Under the pieces are notes generated by a model. That model had not been told where the DNA came from and did no database searches. It saw only the letters and a list, made by a program, of their open reading frames with translations. Both the position numbers and the translations under genes were made by a program. DNA of 13,925 bases. It comes from Nitrospirae bacterium GWC2_42_7 (lineage in GTDB: Bacteria; Nitrospirota; Thermodesulfovibrionia; Thermodesulfovibrionales; UBA6898). Within the stretch, counting starts at the first letter, position 1. Every line of letters begins with the position of its first letter. The stretch spans positions 1,130-15,054 of the forward strand of contig MHDW01000181.1 of the NCBI GenBank assembly GCA_001803645.1, read 5' to 3'. This document shows positions 1 to 8,643 of the stretch, piece by piece.

Positions 1-2
1 GA

Positions 3-2195
3 AGGCTTTATAGCGTAACAAATACAAACGTGACGACAACAATAAATGCCTATGACGCAATGGGTAGAGTTACAAGAACAACCAAGACTATCATAGGAGA
101 CACTACCGGATATACTACTCTTGCTTCGTATGACCTTTCGGGAAAACCGACTGTTATGACTTATCCGGATGGATACTCGGTCACAAATGATTATCACAGG
201 TATGTACGGAACGACGGGCAAGGTGAAAGAACATACAGCACAGGCTTGCTTTATACAGTTGTAGGTTCCGATGGTACGGCATATGCTACAAATACTCTTT
301 ATGAGCCAACTGGCAAGATAGGTCAGATTGTCCATCAGAACCAGACAGCGACAGTGTATACTTATAACCCGAAATCAACAAAACTGCGCTATATAAGAAC
401 AACTTCACCTGCAAGCACAGGAGACCCTAAAGATGATGTTATAAACAAAGGTTATTCGTATACACTAGCTGGTGACATTGCTTTTATTACAGATTTCAAA
501 AAAGGAGCTGAACTTCAGCTTCCAGATAATAGATTGGATTACGAGTACACCTATGACATGCTTCACAGATTTACAAATGAGGCAAGTACAAACAATACAT
601 ATAATGCAGTTATGTATACCTATAATGCCATCGGTAATATCTTATCCAAGACAGTCGGCTCGACAACAGTCGGATATACCTATGATCCTGTGAAGGTACA
701 CGCAGTTACAGTCCTCACAGTCAACAGCACCAATTATGCCTTCTCCTATGACCAAAATGGCAATATGACTGACGGTTATGATCTTACAGACATGTCAAAT
801 GTTGCCTCAAGGCAGATCGCATATAATGCAGACAACATGCCTTCACAGGTCGCACATGGCGGATACGGGATAACAACTTTGTTGTATGACGCTGGAAGTG
901 GAAGGGCCAAAAAAGTCGGTCCTTCAGGGACAACGTATTACATCGGAGATCATTTTGAGATTACCCCGACGGATGGGTATGTCAAATATATCTTTGCAGG
1001 GAACCTGAGAGTTGCTAAGGTAACATCTTCAGAGACGTATTATTTCCACAAAGACCATCTCGGAAGCTCAAGCGCAATGACTACAGCCAGCGGTGCGATA
1101 GCTGAAACGACCAATTACATGCCTTTTGGAGAACAGAGAGAGCATACAGGCTCAAACATCTCGAATTATAAATTCACGGATCAGGAACTTGATCCTGAGA
1201 CAGGACTTTACTACTATGGAGCAAGGTATTATGATCCGATAATCGGAAGGTTCATAAGCCCTGATTCAATAGTCCAAGACCCGTTTGATCCTCAGACATT
1301 GAACAGATATACGTATTGCAGAAATAATCCGTTAATCTATATAGACCCGAGTGGATACGGATGGGCAGAAGTGATTGGAGCCGTTGTAGGTGCAGTAGTT
1401 GGTGCTTATGCGGCCGAGCAAGCAGGAGGTGAGTGGTGGAAAGGTGCAATTGTCGGAGCTGTTGCTGGTTATACTGGTGCTTATGTTGGTACATCGGTAT
1501 ATACTGTTTTAGGTGGCTCTGGTTGGTTTGCATCGATAGTTGGTGGAGCAGCTGGTGGAGCGACGGCTGGAGTAGTTAGCGGTGCTGGGAATGCTTTAAT
1601 GTATGGAGGAAATGTTTGGCAAGGCGTTTATCAGGGAGCGATGTACGGAGCATTGAGCGGTGCGGTATTTGGTGCTATAGGGGCATACTACGGTGACTCA
1701 TGGGGCTTAGATAGAGTTGCTATGTATGGCGTTGCAGGTGGAAGTCTTTCTGAGTTAGCAGGGGGAGATTTTACACAAGGAGCCATATATTCATTAGCAG
1801 TGGCTTCTGCAGCCTATTTGTACAAAGCGATTGTTGGTTTTAATCCCGATAGAGAATGGAGAGAAGTTTATCAGGAAAAAAACTATTTTACTTTTCCTGA
1901 GACAGGTTATTGTCACATTGGTGAACAAGGCATACCCTTAAATGGTAAATTCTGGCATGACTTTTCGTTAGAAGGTGGTTTTATATCAAAAACTGTTAAT
2001 TATATCCCCGGCGTTAATCAAGTTGCTGCTTTGCATGATAACTTTCAGATTGCTATTGAGCGAGTAGGTGGTAGTTTAGCGAGAACTATTTTGAATTATC
2101 CAGGAATGCCAATAGCGGCTGCTATAACCACTGCGACATTAGCGACAGACACTCCGACCATGGTAATTTATATGATTAACTCAAAAAGAAGATAA
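3..2195 (+). CDS. RHS/YD-repeat protein, 5'-truncated by the window edge, with variable C-terminal domain
   Basis: The reading frame is open to the first bases of the window, so the true start lies upstream and the GTG at 30 is only an internal codon. About 730 residues are visible. The N-terminal part has many YD-type repeats (AYDAMGR, YTYNAIGN, FSYDQNGN). The RHS core signature YYYGARYYDPIIGRFISPD lies near nt 1209-1265, and the core closes with NNPLIYIDPSGYG near 1328-1360. In the RHS/TcC family the core forms a shell around the C-terminal domain and often autocleaves near the DPxG motif. The remaining 280 or so residues are a Gly/Ala-rich membrane-like stretch (about nt 1362-1700) and a terminal domain containing IPGVNQVAALHDNFQ and NYPGMPIAAAITTATL. 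I have seen similar endings on other RHS proteins but cannot assign an activity. A small lipoprotein gene follows closely and may encode the matching immunity protein. Contact-dependent toxin delivery is inferred. Confidence 0.92.
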   Translation, partial: RLYSVTNTNVTTTINAYDAMGRVTRTTKTIIGDTTGYTTLASYDLSGKPTVMTYPDGYSVTNDYHRYVRNDGQGERTYSTGLLYTVVGSDGTAYATNTLYEPTGKIGQIVHQNQTATVYTYNPKSTKLRYIRTTSPASTGDPKDDVINKGYSYTLAGDIAFITDFKKGAELQLPDNRLDYEYTYDMLHRFTNEASTNNTYNAVMYTYNAIGNILSKTVGSTTVGYTYDPVKVHAVTVLTVNSTNYAFSYDQNGNMTDGYDLTDMSNVASRQIAYNADNMPSQVAHGGYGITTLLYDAGSGRAKKVGPSGTTYYIGDHFEITPTDGYVKYIFAGNLRVAKVTSSETYYFHKDHLGSSSAMTTASGAIAETTNYMPFGEQREHTGSNISNYKFTDQELDPETGLYYYGARYYDPIIGRFISPDSIVQDPFDPQTLNRYTYCRNNPLIYIDPSGYGWAEVIGAVVGAVVGAYAAEQAGGEWWKGAIVGAVAGYTGAYVGTSVYTVLGGSGWFASIVGGAAGGATAGVVSGAGNALMYGGNVWQGVYQGAMYGALSGAVFGAIGAYYGDSWGLDRVAMYGVAGGSLSELAGGDFTQGAIYSLAVASAAYLYKAIVGFNPDREWREVYQEKNYFTFPETGYCHIGEQGIPLNGKFWHDFSLEGGFISKTVNYIPGVNQVAALHDNFQIAIERVGGSLARTILNYPGMPIAAAITTATLATDTPTMVIYMINSKRR

Positions 2196-2229
2196 GCGCT
2201 TAAGAAAATATGTATACGGAGATATGAAT

Positions 2230-2523
2230 ATGAAAATAATACTGATACTTATTCTATGCTCGTTTCTTTCTCTTGGTGGGTGTTCTGCTCTCCCGTCTTT
2301 CGAGAAGTATACTCAAAGCTGGGTAGGCCACTCTATCGAACAAAAAAAGAAAGCTTCAGCTTATCCTCATGCGTATGGAAAGGGTTGGAAAGAGACTACC
2401 TATACGCTTGATAATGGAAATTGGGTTTATGTTGAGAAGCACAAACCAGACTGTTTTATTCATTGGGAAGTAGATCCACAGGGATTTATCGTAGGGTACA
2501 AACTTGTGGGCAAGTGTCCTTGA
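2230..2523 (+). CDS. Small lipoprotein downstream of the RHS gene, candidate immunity protein
   Basis: This 97-residue protein has a short lysine-bearing n-region, a hydrophobic segment and a clear lipobox (LGGC, Cys18), so it should be a lipidated envelope protein. An upstream ATG at 2224 is in frame but only 2 nt from the GGAG at 2218-2221. The ATG at 2230 sits 8 nt away and is the better start. The mature part has an aromatic-rich pattern (SWVGHSIE, LDNGNWVYVE, DCFIHWEVDPQGFIVGYK) and ends with GKCP, giving two cysteines that could pair. The layout resembles small SmpA/OmlA-like lipoproteins of unknown function. It begins about 34 nt after the RHS stop, suggesting co-transcription. That position fits an immunity or accessory role for the RHS C-terminal domain, but this is inferred from context only. 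The coding call is strong and the function is uncertain. Confidence 0.85.
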   Translation: MKIILILILCSFLSLGGCSALPSFEKYTQSWVGHSIEQKKKASAYPHAYGKGWKETTYTLDNGNWVYVEKHKPDCFIHWEVDPQGFIVGYKLVGKCP

Positions 2524-2618
2524 GAGTGTTTAAAAAATAGGAGCAGGCTTGTTTTCTGAATAACAAATGAGAAATCTTCAGGTTTTTATAGGATAAATCT
2601 AATCAATAGGGGGTTTTA

Positions 2619-3344
2619 ATGATGAAGAAAGATTGCATTAGTAAATCAGTCTCAGAGGTTTTTACCATTTGCTTGCTATTACTTTCAGCCTGCGGAGCAC
2701 AATTAAAACATGTCTCCAGTGAAAGCCTCAACGGCATTACCATTCAAAAACCCGCAAGAATTATGGTCGCGGACATTGGAGATGCAAGAAAGGACGAAAA
2801 TTTCAACGGGATAGGGCAGGGTTTTTCCTACTGGATGCCGTCTTTCTTTTTTTCTGACGATGAAGAAGGAAAACAATTACCCGTATCCTATTACATTGCA
2901 AAAAGTTTAAGCGAAGACCTGAAAAAGATAGGATATCAAACCAAAATGGCGAATGATCCTATGCTGCGCAGGCCGCTGACTTTTGAGGAGTCTCTTGCAG
3001 TTGCCAAGAAGGAAGGAACGGATTACCTGGTTACGTCAAAACTGACAGATGGTAAAACAAATTACTGGGGCTTTATTGTTATTCCGTTTTTTGAGCCGGT
3101 ATGGACAAGAATCGGGATCGATTCTCAATTACTTGATACAAATGATGAAAAGAATATTACCCCTTTCCGAACATACAAAAAAGAGATCGAGTGGTATTTT
3201 GCCAAGATAACAGTTCTCGATGCGATATTTGATGCTGGTATTTTCGGAAGGCATTGGCATAAAGTCGCATGGGGAAAGACAGTCGTCTCTGATGCTTTGG
3301 CAGAAACAACTAAAAATATATCGGATAAAATCCAGTCTAAATAA
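2619..3344 (+). CDS. Putative lipoprotein of about 240 residues, YajG/GNA1162-like
   Basis: The N-terminus has basic residues, a short hydrophobic run and a lipobox (LSAC, Cys25), predicting an envelope lipoprotein. Two adjacent ATGs (2619 and 2622) could start it. The AGGGGG at 2608-2613 is 5 nt from the first and 8 nt from the second, so the start is uncertain by one codon. The mature part has the style of lipoproteins that assemble by an alpha/beta fold: RIMVADIGDARKD, then YYIAKSLSEDLKKIGYQTK, then AKKEGTDYLVTSKLTDGK. This recalls YajG- or GNA1162-like families, in which a beta strand and helix are followed by a residue run reading 'the system cannot tell X from Y' in many envelope proteins. 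The family link is weak and no catalytic motif is visible. It lies about 95 nt after the small lipoprotein and about 50 nt before the protease gene, so it may share a transcript with either. Confidence 0.82.
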   Translation: MMKKDCISKSVSEVFTICLLLLSACGAQLKHVSSESLNGITIQKPARIMVADIGDARKDENFNGIGQGFSYWMPSFFFSDDEEGKQLPVSYYIAKSLSEDLKKIGYQTKMANDPMLRRPLTFEESLAVAKKEGTDYLVTSKLTDGKTNYWGFIVIPFFEPVWTRIGIDSQLLDTNDEKNITPFRTYKKEIEWYFAKITVLDAIFDAGIFGRHWHKVAWGKTVVSDALAETTKNISDKIQSK

Positions 3345-3395
3345 GCAATAAAAAAAGGAGTGGTTTATTATCACAGGATTTTTTATTATAATTCA

Positions 3396-6300
3396 ATGAA
3401 CTTATTAAGAACATTCAAATATTCAATTGTTTTTATCATTCTACTATCTCAACCACTTTTTGCCGCTGAAATAAAGAATAAAGTTTCTAACATCCCATCT
3501 CTTAACCCCAAAACACAACAAGATATCTCTTCTTTTTCCCATCACGAACAGAGGATAATCGTTAAGTTCAGGGAAAGTGTTTCTGAAACAACTATTACAA
3601 ATCTTCATAAATCAATAAAAACAATGAAGATAAAGAAATTCAAACACCTTAAAAAACTTCAGGTTATAGATCTACCAGCCGGATTATCCGTAAAAGATGC
3701 AATAGAAACATACAAAAAGAACAGTAATGTGCTTTATGCTGAGCCTGACTATATTGTTAATGCTTTAACAACACCAAATGACCCCTCTTTCAGTTCGCAA
3801 TGGGCCTTGCATAATACAGGACAGGATGGAGGGACAGTTGATGCTGATATTGATGCACCTGAGGCATGGGACATAACAACCGGAAGCAGAAATGTTGTTG
3901 TGGCAGTTGTTGATACAGGCATTGACTATAACCATCAGGACCTCTCTGCCAATATGTGGCGGAATGAAGCAGACTGCAACAATAATGGTATAGATGATGA
4001 CGGCAATGGCTATGTTGATGACTGTTACGGAATAGACACATTTAATTATGATTCTGACCCTATGGATGACTATAACCATGGGACTCATGTTGCCGGAATC
4101 ATAGGAGCTGTTGGTAATAATGGAAATGGAATTTCCGGAGTAAACTGGGAAGTTTCTATCATGGCTTGCAAGTTCATAAATTCTGAAGGATGGGGATATC
4201 TTTCAGGTGCAATTGATTGTCTTGAATATATCCAAACAATGAAGGAGAGAGGAGTAAATATAATAGCTACCAATAACAGTTGGGGTGGTTTTGGATACAC
4301 AGATTCTTTGCGTGAAGCTATAAACCAGCAACTTCAGGCTGGAATTCTTTTTATTGCAGCTGCAGGAAACAGCAACGAAGACAATGATCACTACTCTGAA
4401 TTCCCTGCCAGTTACCACATTCCGAATTTTATTTCAGTAGCAGCAATAGACTATTCAAACAAATCAGCAACCTTTTCGAACAGTGGAAGGCATTCTGTGC
4501 ATCTTTTTGCTCCGGGAGTGGATATTTTGAGTTCTACTATTGGTAATGATTATGAAGTTTTCAGCGGGACTTCAATGGCTGCACCTCATGTTACAGGTGT
4601 TGCTGCTTTACTTAAGGCACAAGATTTATCAAGAGACTGGAAGGCTATAAAAAATCTGATCCTTACAAGCGGAGATGATATTCTTGATTTAAGGGTAACA
4701 ATAACACAAAAGAAACTTAATGCATATAGATCCTTAACATGTTCAAACTCTATTCTTTACTCACGACTTTTACCCACAGGCAAGGCAATATTTGGGGTTG
4801 TCGGAACTCCAATAGATTTGTCGGTTCTGCATATCAACTGTGCTGTTCCGAATGGCGAGGTCATTGTTACAGTAACCTCTGGCAATGAAAATATTAGTCT
4901 CCATGATGACGGCATTGGGACTGATGAGGCATCAGGAGACGGAATTTATTCAGGACAATGGACGCCTTCATTCCCCGGCATTTATTCGTTACAATTCAAT
5001 AATGGAGATATAGTTGACGTTATGGTTTATGTTGATAACGTCCAGACATTGGTTGGAAATGATACAAAGTATCAGGTTGATAATATAGCAGAAGCAGTAG
5101 CTGTCGGAGACCTAAACAATGATGGTAAAACAGATATAGTTGTTTCAACATTTGCCGGTGAGCCTGGTTTAGAATTTTATGACCTCTTTGTATTTATTCA
5201 AGGCACTAATGGTGAATTGAAACCTGCAGAAAAGTATAGGGTTATGGATATCGGGAGTTGGAGTGGATTGTACTCTGTTGATATCGGCGACCTTAATAAT
5301 GACGGAAGGAATGATGTTGCTGTCAGTGCTTTAGATTATACATATCCTGAAAGAAACTTTATTTCAGTGCTATATCAGAATGAAACCGGAGTTCTTGGCT
5401 CGATGACAAGATTTCAGACTACAAACACAAGAAGATTAAGGATAGGCGATTTAAATGGTGATGGCCTGATGGATATTGTTAGTTCAGGGAATGTCAAAAA
5501 TGATACAATCCTTGACGTCTATCTACAGAATAGTGATGGCGCCCTTGACCCCCCGGTTCATTATCAAGTGCCTGATTATTTTGTTGACCTGGAAATCGGC
5601 GATATGAACAACGATGGACTGAAAGATATCCTTGTCCTTGGCAGTGGTTCTATAACAATCTTATATCAGAGATCTGATCACACTTTTGATCTTCTTTCTT
5701 ATCTCGGTGAGGAAGTGAATAAAGGTTATGCTTCATTTACAGTAGGTGATATTAATGATGATTCGTTAGATGACATCATTGTTACTTTGGGTGGCAATAT
5801 ATATTCATATCCCAAACCAAATATAGTAATTTTTCTTCAGACAGTAACCGGGATATCAAAGATTCCGATTTATTATCCTGCTCGTGATTGTCCTATCTCA
5901 GTGAAAGTTGCTGATATTAATTCTGACAACAAAAATGATGTAGTAATAAAAAATAATGGGTTTAATACTATTGGTATTTATCTCCAATCTCCAAATAATA
6001 ATTTGTTCCCATATATCCCGAATTTTGCATGGACACAAAGTTTCAATAAACGCTCTCTTGCAGCAGGCGATGTCAACGGTGATGGGGCTAATGATATCAT
6101 TTCATTGGATTCCCTTAATGGCCTATATATTCTTTACAATGACTCTCAGGCTTCTCAAGGTTCCAGTGATCTATGGGTGATTAAATCAGGCAATGGCAGT
6201 GGTAAAGTAATAAGCTCTCCTTCCGGCATTGATTGCGGCTTAGTTTGTAATAAATATTTCAATGAGGGGACTTACATTACCCTGACAGCCATACCTGATC

Positions 6301-7589
6301 CGGATTCATATTTCGAAGGCTGGAGTGACAAAATATGCGGTTACATTGAAAATTATAAGGGTACATGTACGTTAATGAAAAACTTGAACCAATCTGTTCA
6401 GGCTCATTTTAGGCTCAAGAAGGTTACTGCAACTATAGAAAAGCAGGGTTCAGGAAGCGGAAAGGTTGTCAGCCATCCTCCAGGCATTGACTGCGGAACA
6501 AATTGCTCTAAAGACTATCCAAGTTATACTGCAATATCTTTAACTGCCACCCCTGACCCCGGTTCTGTCTTTGTCAGGTATAGCGGACGCGTGGGAGCTT
6601 ATGATGTAATTTGCCCGTGGAAAAACCCATGCGGAGTACTGATGAATGCTGATGCAAAAGTCACGGCTATCTTTGATTCCCTTACAGAAACCCTTACAGT
6701 CACTAAAAGCGGCTCAGGCAACGGCACTGTATCCAGCAGTCCTTCTGGAATAGATTGCGGTCCGGATTGTTCGGAAGTGTATAACCATGGCGATTCAGTA
6801 ACACTAACTGTAACACCTGATGAAAACTCAACTTTTGACGCTTGGGAAGGTGACTGCACAGGAAATAAGACCTGTACAGTAAAAATGGATGCGCCAAAAT
6901 CAGTGAAAGCAAAATTTAAAGGGATTATCAGCCTGACCAGTCCAACCAACGAAGAGGAATTAAGCGCCTGTTCTTACTATAATCCGCCTTTATTTACATG
7001 GACTACCACATTGTTTTTTGATAAGATGGAGCTTCAGTTCTCATTATCCGCTGATTTTTCCTTTATTCCTTTTAAGGCAAGTATAACCACGCCAGCCACT
7101 GAATTCTTAATAACAGCTTCTTTGATGAAAAAAATGCTGAATTACTCAGGCAGCGGGGGCGGCATAATGTATTGGCGTATAGTAGGCACACGATATGATG
7201 GAAAAATATTGATTAGCAACATTTCATCTTTCAAAATTACAGGATATGAAACTGCCGTTGACAATGAAATTTCCCCTACAAATAAGTCTGCTCAACCTGT
7301 ACTTTCATGGAAGAACAATTGCAACACAAAGTTTAAAGTATGGTTCAGTCCTGATTCTGCTTTTGCAAAAACAACGAAGGCCAAAAAAAGCTTATCTTTT
7401 AAAATAATGAACCCCAATGACAATAATGGTGAATTTAATCTGGAACTGACACCAGCTCAATGGCTCACCATAAGGAATGTTGCAGGAGACAATGAGGGCT
7501 CTGCGATATATTGGTATGTCGAGTCAACGGACATACTTAAAAGATATGGCAAGACAATCATAAAAAGTTTTGTGCTTGAAGCAGACTGA
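3396..7589 (+). CDS. Secreted subtilisin-like (S8) serine protease with FG-GAP, InlB-B-like and fn3-like repeats
   Basis: With the ATG at 3396 the protein is 1397 residues and begins with a good Sec signal peptide (about residues 1-23, ending LFA-AE). The in-frame GTG at 3360 overlaps the AAGGAG and would spoil the signal, although ATG 3396 lacks a strong RBS. A prodomain (about 48-125) precedes the S8 domain. Its triad is intact: Asp173 in VVDTGID, His228 in NHGTHVAG and Ser393 in GTSMAAPH, with oxyanion Asn325 in AAAGN. An Ig-like stretch follows. Then come seven FG-GAP/VCBS-like repeats (about 565-910, e.g. GDLNNDGKTDIVV), of which the fifth and sixth are degenerate in the calcium-binding loop. 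Three repeats of InlB-B type (about 928-1175) each contain GIDCGxxC. Two fn3-like modules (SPTN...FTW/LSW...FS) end the protein. No LPxTG or PEP-CTERM tail is seen. The protein is probably secreted or surface-exposed, with unknown substrate. Confidence 0.93.
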   Translation: MNLLRTFKYSIVFIILLSQPLFAAEIKNKVSNIPSLNPKTQQDISSFSHHEQRIIVKFRESVSETTITNLHKSIKTMKIKKFKHLKKLQVIDLPAGLSVKDAIETYKKNSNVLYAEPDYIVNALTTPNDPSFSSQWALHNTGQDGGTVDADIDAPEAWDITTGSRNVVVAVVDTGIDYNHQDLSANMWRNEADCNNNGIDDDGNGYVDDCYGIDTFNYDSDPMDDYNHGTHVAGIIGAVGNNGNGISGVNWEVSIMACKFINSEGWGYLSGAIDCLEYIQTMKERGVNIIATNNSWGGFGYTDSLREAINQQLQAGILFIAAAGNSNEDNDHYSEFPASYHIPNFISVAAIDYSNKSATFSNSGRHSVHLFAPGVDILSSTIGNDYEVFSGTSMAAPHVTGVAALLKAQDLSRDWKAIKNLILTSGDDILDLRVTITQKKLNAYRSLTCSNSILYSRLLPTGKAIFGVVGTPIDLSVLHINCAVPNGEVIVTVTSGNENISLHDDGIGTDEASGDGIYSGQWTPSFPGIYSLQFNNGDIVDVMVYVDNVQTLVGNDTKYQVDNIAEAVAVGDLNNDGKTDIVVSTFAGEPGLEFYDLFVFIQGTNGELKPAEKYRVMDIGSWSGLYSVDIGDLNNDGRNDVAVSALDYTYPERNFISVLYQNETGVLGSMTRFQTTNTRRLRIGDLNGDGLMDIVSSGNVKNDTILDVYLQNSDGALDPPVHYQVPDYFVDLEIGDMNNDGLKDILVLGSGSITILYQRSDHTFDLLSYLGEEVNKGYASFTVGDINDDSLDDIIVTLGGNIYSYPKPNIVIFLQTVTGISKIPIYYPARDCPISVKVADINSDNKNDVVIKNNGFNTIGIYLQSPNNNLFPYIPNFAWTQSFNKRSLAAGDVNGDGANDIISLDSLNGLYILYNDSQASQGSSDLWVIKSGNGSGKVISSPSGIDCGLVCNKYFNEGTYITLTAIPDPDSYFEGWSDKICGYIENYKGTCTLMKNLNQSVQAHFRLKKVTATIEKQGSGSGKVVSHPPGIDCGTNCSKDYPSYTAISLTATPDPGSVFVRYSGRVGAYDVICPWKNPCGVLMNADAKVTAIFDSLTETLTVTKSGSGNGTVSSSPSGIDCGPDCSEVYNHGDSVTLTVTPDENSTFDAWEGDCTGNKTCTVKMDAPKSVKAKFKGIISLTSPTNEEELSACSYYNPPLFTWTTTLFFDKMELQFSLSADFSFIPFKASITTPATEFLITASLMKKMLNYSGSGGGIMYWRIVGTRYDGKILISNISSFKITGYETAVDNEISPTNKSAQPVLSWKNNCNTKFKVWFSPDSAFAKTTKAKKSLSFKIMNPNDNNGEFNLELTPAQWLTIRNVAGDNEGSAIYWYVESTDILKRYGKTIIKSFVLEAD

Positions 7590-7599
7590 AGACCTTCCT

Positions 7600-7623
7600 C
7601 TGTAAAATGTGCCTTTTTTACAG
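7600..7623 (+). terminator. AT-rich hairpin after the protease gene, weak terminator candidate
   Basis: CTGTAAAA at 7600-7607 pairs with TTTTACAG at 7616-7623 across an 8-nt loop, starting 10 nt after the protease stop. The stem is AT-rich and no U-tract follows it, so it is not a classical intrinsic terminator. Position is its main support. Confidence 0.25.
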
Positions 7624-7644
7624 CATGACTGCCTACAGAGCCTT

Positions 7645-7674
7645 TTGCTTTTTTCAGCCTGAGCAAATTATACT
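7645..7674 (+). promoter_or_regulatory. Sigma70-like promoter candidate upstream of the kinase-like gene
   Basis: TTGCTT (7645-7650) and TATACT (7669-7674) are 18 nt apart. The -10 matches the consensus at five of six positions and the -35 only at its first three. The start codon of the kinase-like gene lies about 80 nt downstream. A very similar arrangement occurs at 8644-8672, which raises confidence somewhat. Confidence 0.35.
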
Positions 7675-7754
7675 AACTTGCCAGATAAACGGAAATAAAA
7701 TATCCAGTAACAAGAACATTTTCTTCCTTAATCCTGATAAATTTTATACAAAAA

Positions 7755-8591
7755 ATGCTCTATATCGAAGATAAACTGAAAGAGGCCCTTGCAGCGCAGG
7801 GGTTTAGCAGTTACAACAGTTTTATTGAATATAAAGGCGGCCTCCGGGTCTCACGCAAATCCAAAAGAGATGTCCGTACGATAGAACTTCTGGTTGGAGG
7901 AAAGAAAAAGAATTATTTTATAAAACTGGCCCGTGTTGAGCCCTTTAAAAGGGTTTTGCAGAGTATTCGAAAGAGCCAATTCCCTCATAGCAAAGTATTG
8001 AAGGAACTTCAGATGCTGAAATTTTTTGAAGAGCAGAACATTCCTGTAATGCGTGCCATGGCATGGGGAGAAAAGTGTATTTTGGGGTGGCCGGTCAGCG
8101 GTTTTTTGCTCCTGGAGGAAGTTAAAGGAAAAGAATTTGTAGAACTCTTTAAAAAGTCCGGCAGCCGTGTACGCAGGCAGATGATGCGGGGGTATGGGGC
8201 TCTTGTCGGTCATGTCCATAAAAAAGGTATAAACGCCAAGGTCAGGCCCAGAGATATTATCTGTGTGTCGGATGATTTCTCGGATTATTCCAAGGCATTT
8301 GTGCTTATTGACCGCGAGCGTGGCAATCCTTTCCCTGTTGATATGCCGATGAAAAAATGCGCGGCCCAGTTAGCTACGCTCTTAACAAAGAGCATTCAAA
8401 ACATCGGCATGCCTGAGAAGGGAGAGCTGTTGGCTTTTTTAGTCGGATATTTTTCCGGGAACCGCGCTTTTTATGAAAAAAGGAATGAATTTGTGAGTAT
8501 TGCAGCAGCCAGGATAAAACAGCTCATGGAGAAGCAGGAGCGATACAAGGAAATCCGGGAGACATTACTCAGAAAATATCAATTGCGCTGA
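7755..8591 (+). CDS. LPS-kinase-like (WaaP/KdkA/InaA-type) protein with degenerate catalytic loop
   Basis: The 278-residue product looks like a small eukaryotic-type kinase fold of the lipopolysaccharide kinase group. These enzymes phosphorylate inner-core sugars on the cytoplasmic side. A candidate ATP-binding lysine is Lys57 in FIKLARV, a candidate alpha-C Glu is Glu84 in KELQMLKFF, a hinge-like GFLLLEEVKGKEF follows, and the DFG-equivalent Asp is Asp186 in VLIDRERG. The catalytic loop should read HxD...N. Here the sequence is HKKGINAKVRPRDIICV, so Ala161-Lys162-Val163 stand where His-x-Asp is expected and Asp167 where the Asn is. This predicts a weak, unusual or inactive kinase. No Shine-Dalgarno motif is obvious before ATG 7755. 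The C-terminal part is helical and basic. The gene heads the glycan-related half of the window and is followed by a 430-nt gap. Family membership is fairly secure, activity is not. Confidence 0.85.
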   Translation: MLYIEDKLKEALAAQGFSSYNSFIEYKGGLRVSRKSKRDVRTIELLVGGKKKNYFIKLARVEPFKRVLQSIRKSQFPHSKVLKELQMLKFFEEQNIPVMRAMAWGEKCILGWPVSGFLLLEEVKGKEFVELFKKSGSRVRRQMMRGYGALVGHVHKKGINAKVRPRDIICVSDDFSDYSKAFVLIDRERGNPFPVDMPMKKCAAQLATLLTKSIQNIGMPEKGELLAFLVGYFSGNRAFYEKRNEFVSIAAARIKQLMEKQERYKEIRETLLRKYQLR

Positions 8592-8599
8592 TGCCTGAC

Positions 8600-8620
8600 G
8601 CCTGCGCTTTAATTGCAGGC
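8600..8620 (+). terminator. Hairpin just after the kinase-like gene, weak terminator candidate
   Basis: GCCTGC (8600-8605) pairs perfectly with GCAGGC (8615-8620) around a 9-nt loop, 8 nt after the stop codon. No T-run follows immediately; T-rich sequence begins only near 8641. It could protect the mRNA end or be a weak terminator. Confidence 0.3.
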
Positions 8621-8643
8621 TGCACATCTGACCCGGAGGATTT

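Noticed and set aside
3360..3395. GTG at 3360 as protease start
   Set aside because: The Shine-Dalgarno-like AAGGAG overlaps this codon, and the added 12 residues would sit in front of a good signal peptide beginning at 3396.
3765..4300. Several minus-strand open frames opposite the protease catalytic domain
   Set aside because: They are antisense to strongly conserved subtilase motifs and have low-complexity translations, so they are shadows.
5100..6921. Repeated DNA in the protease gene as a possible CRISPR-like or tandem DNA repeat array
   Set aside because: The similarity is at protein level in frame (FG-GAP and InlB-B-like domains), with diverged nucleotide sequence and no spacer structure.
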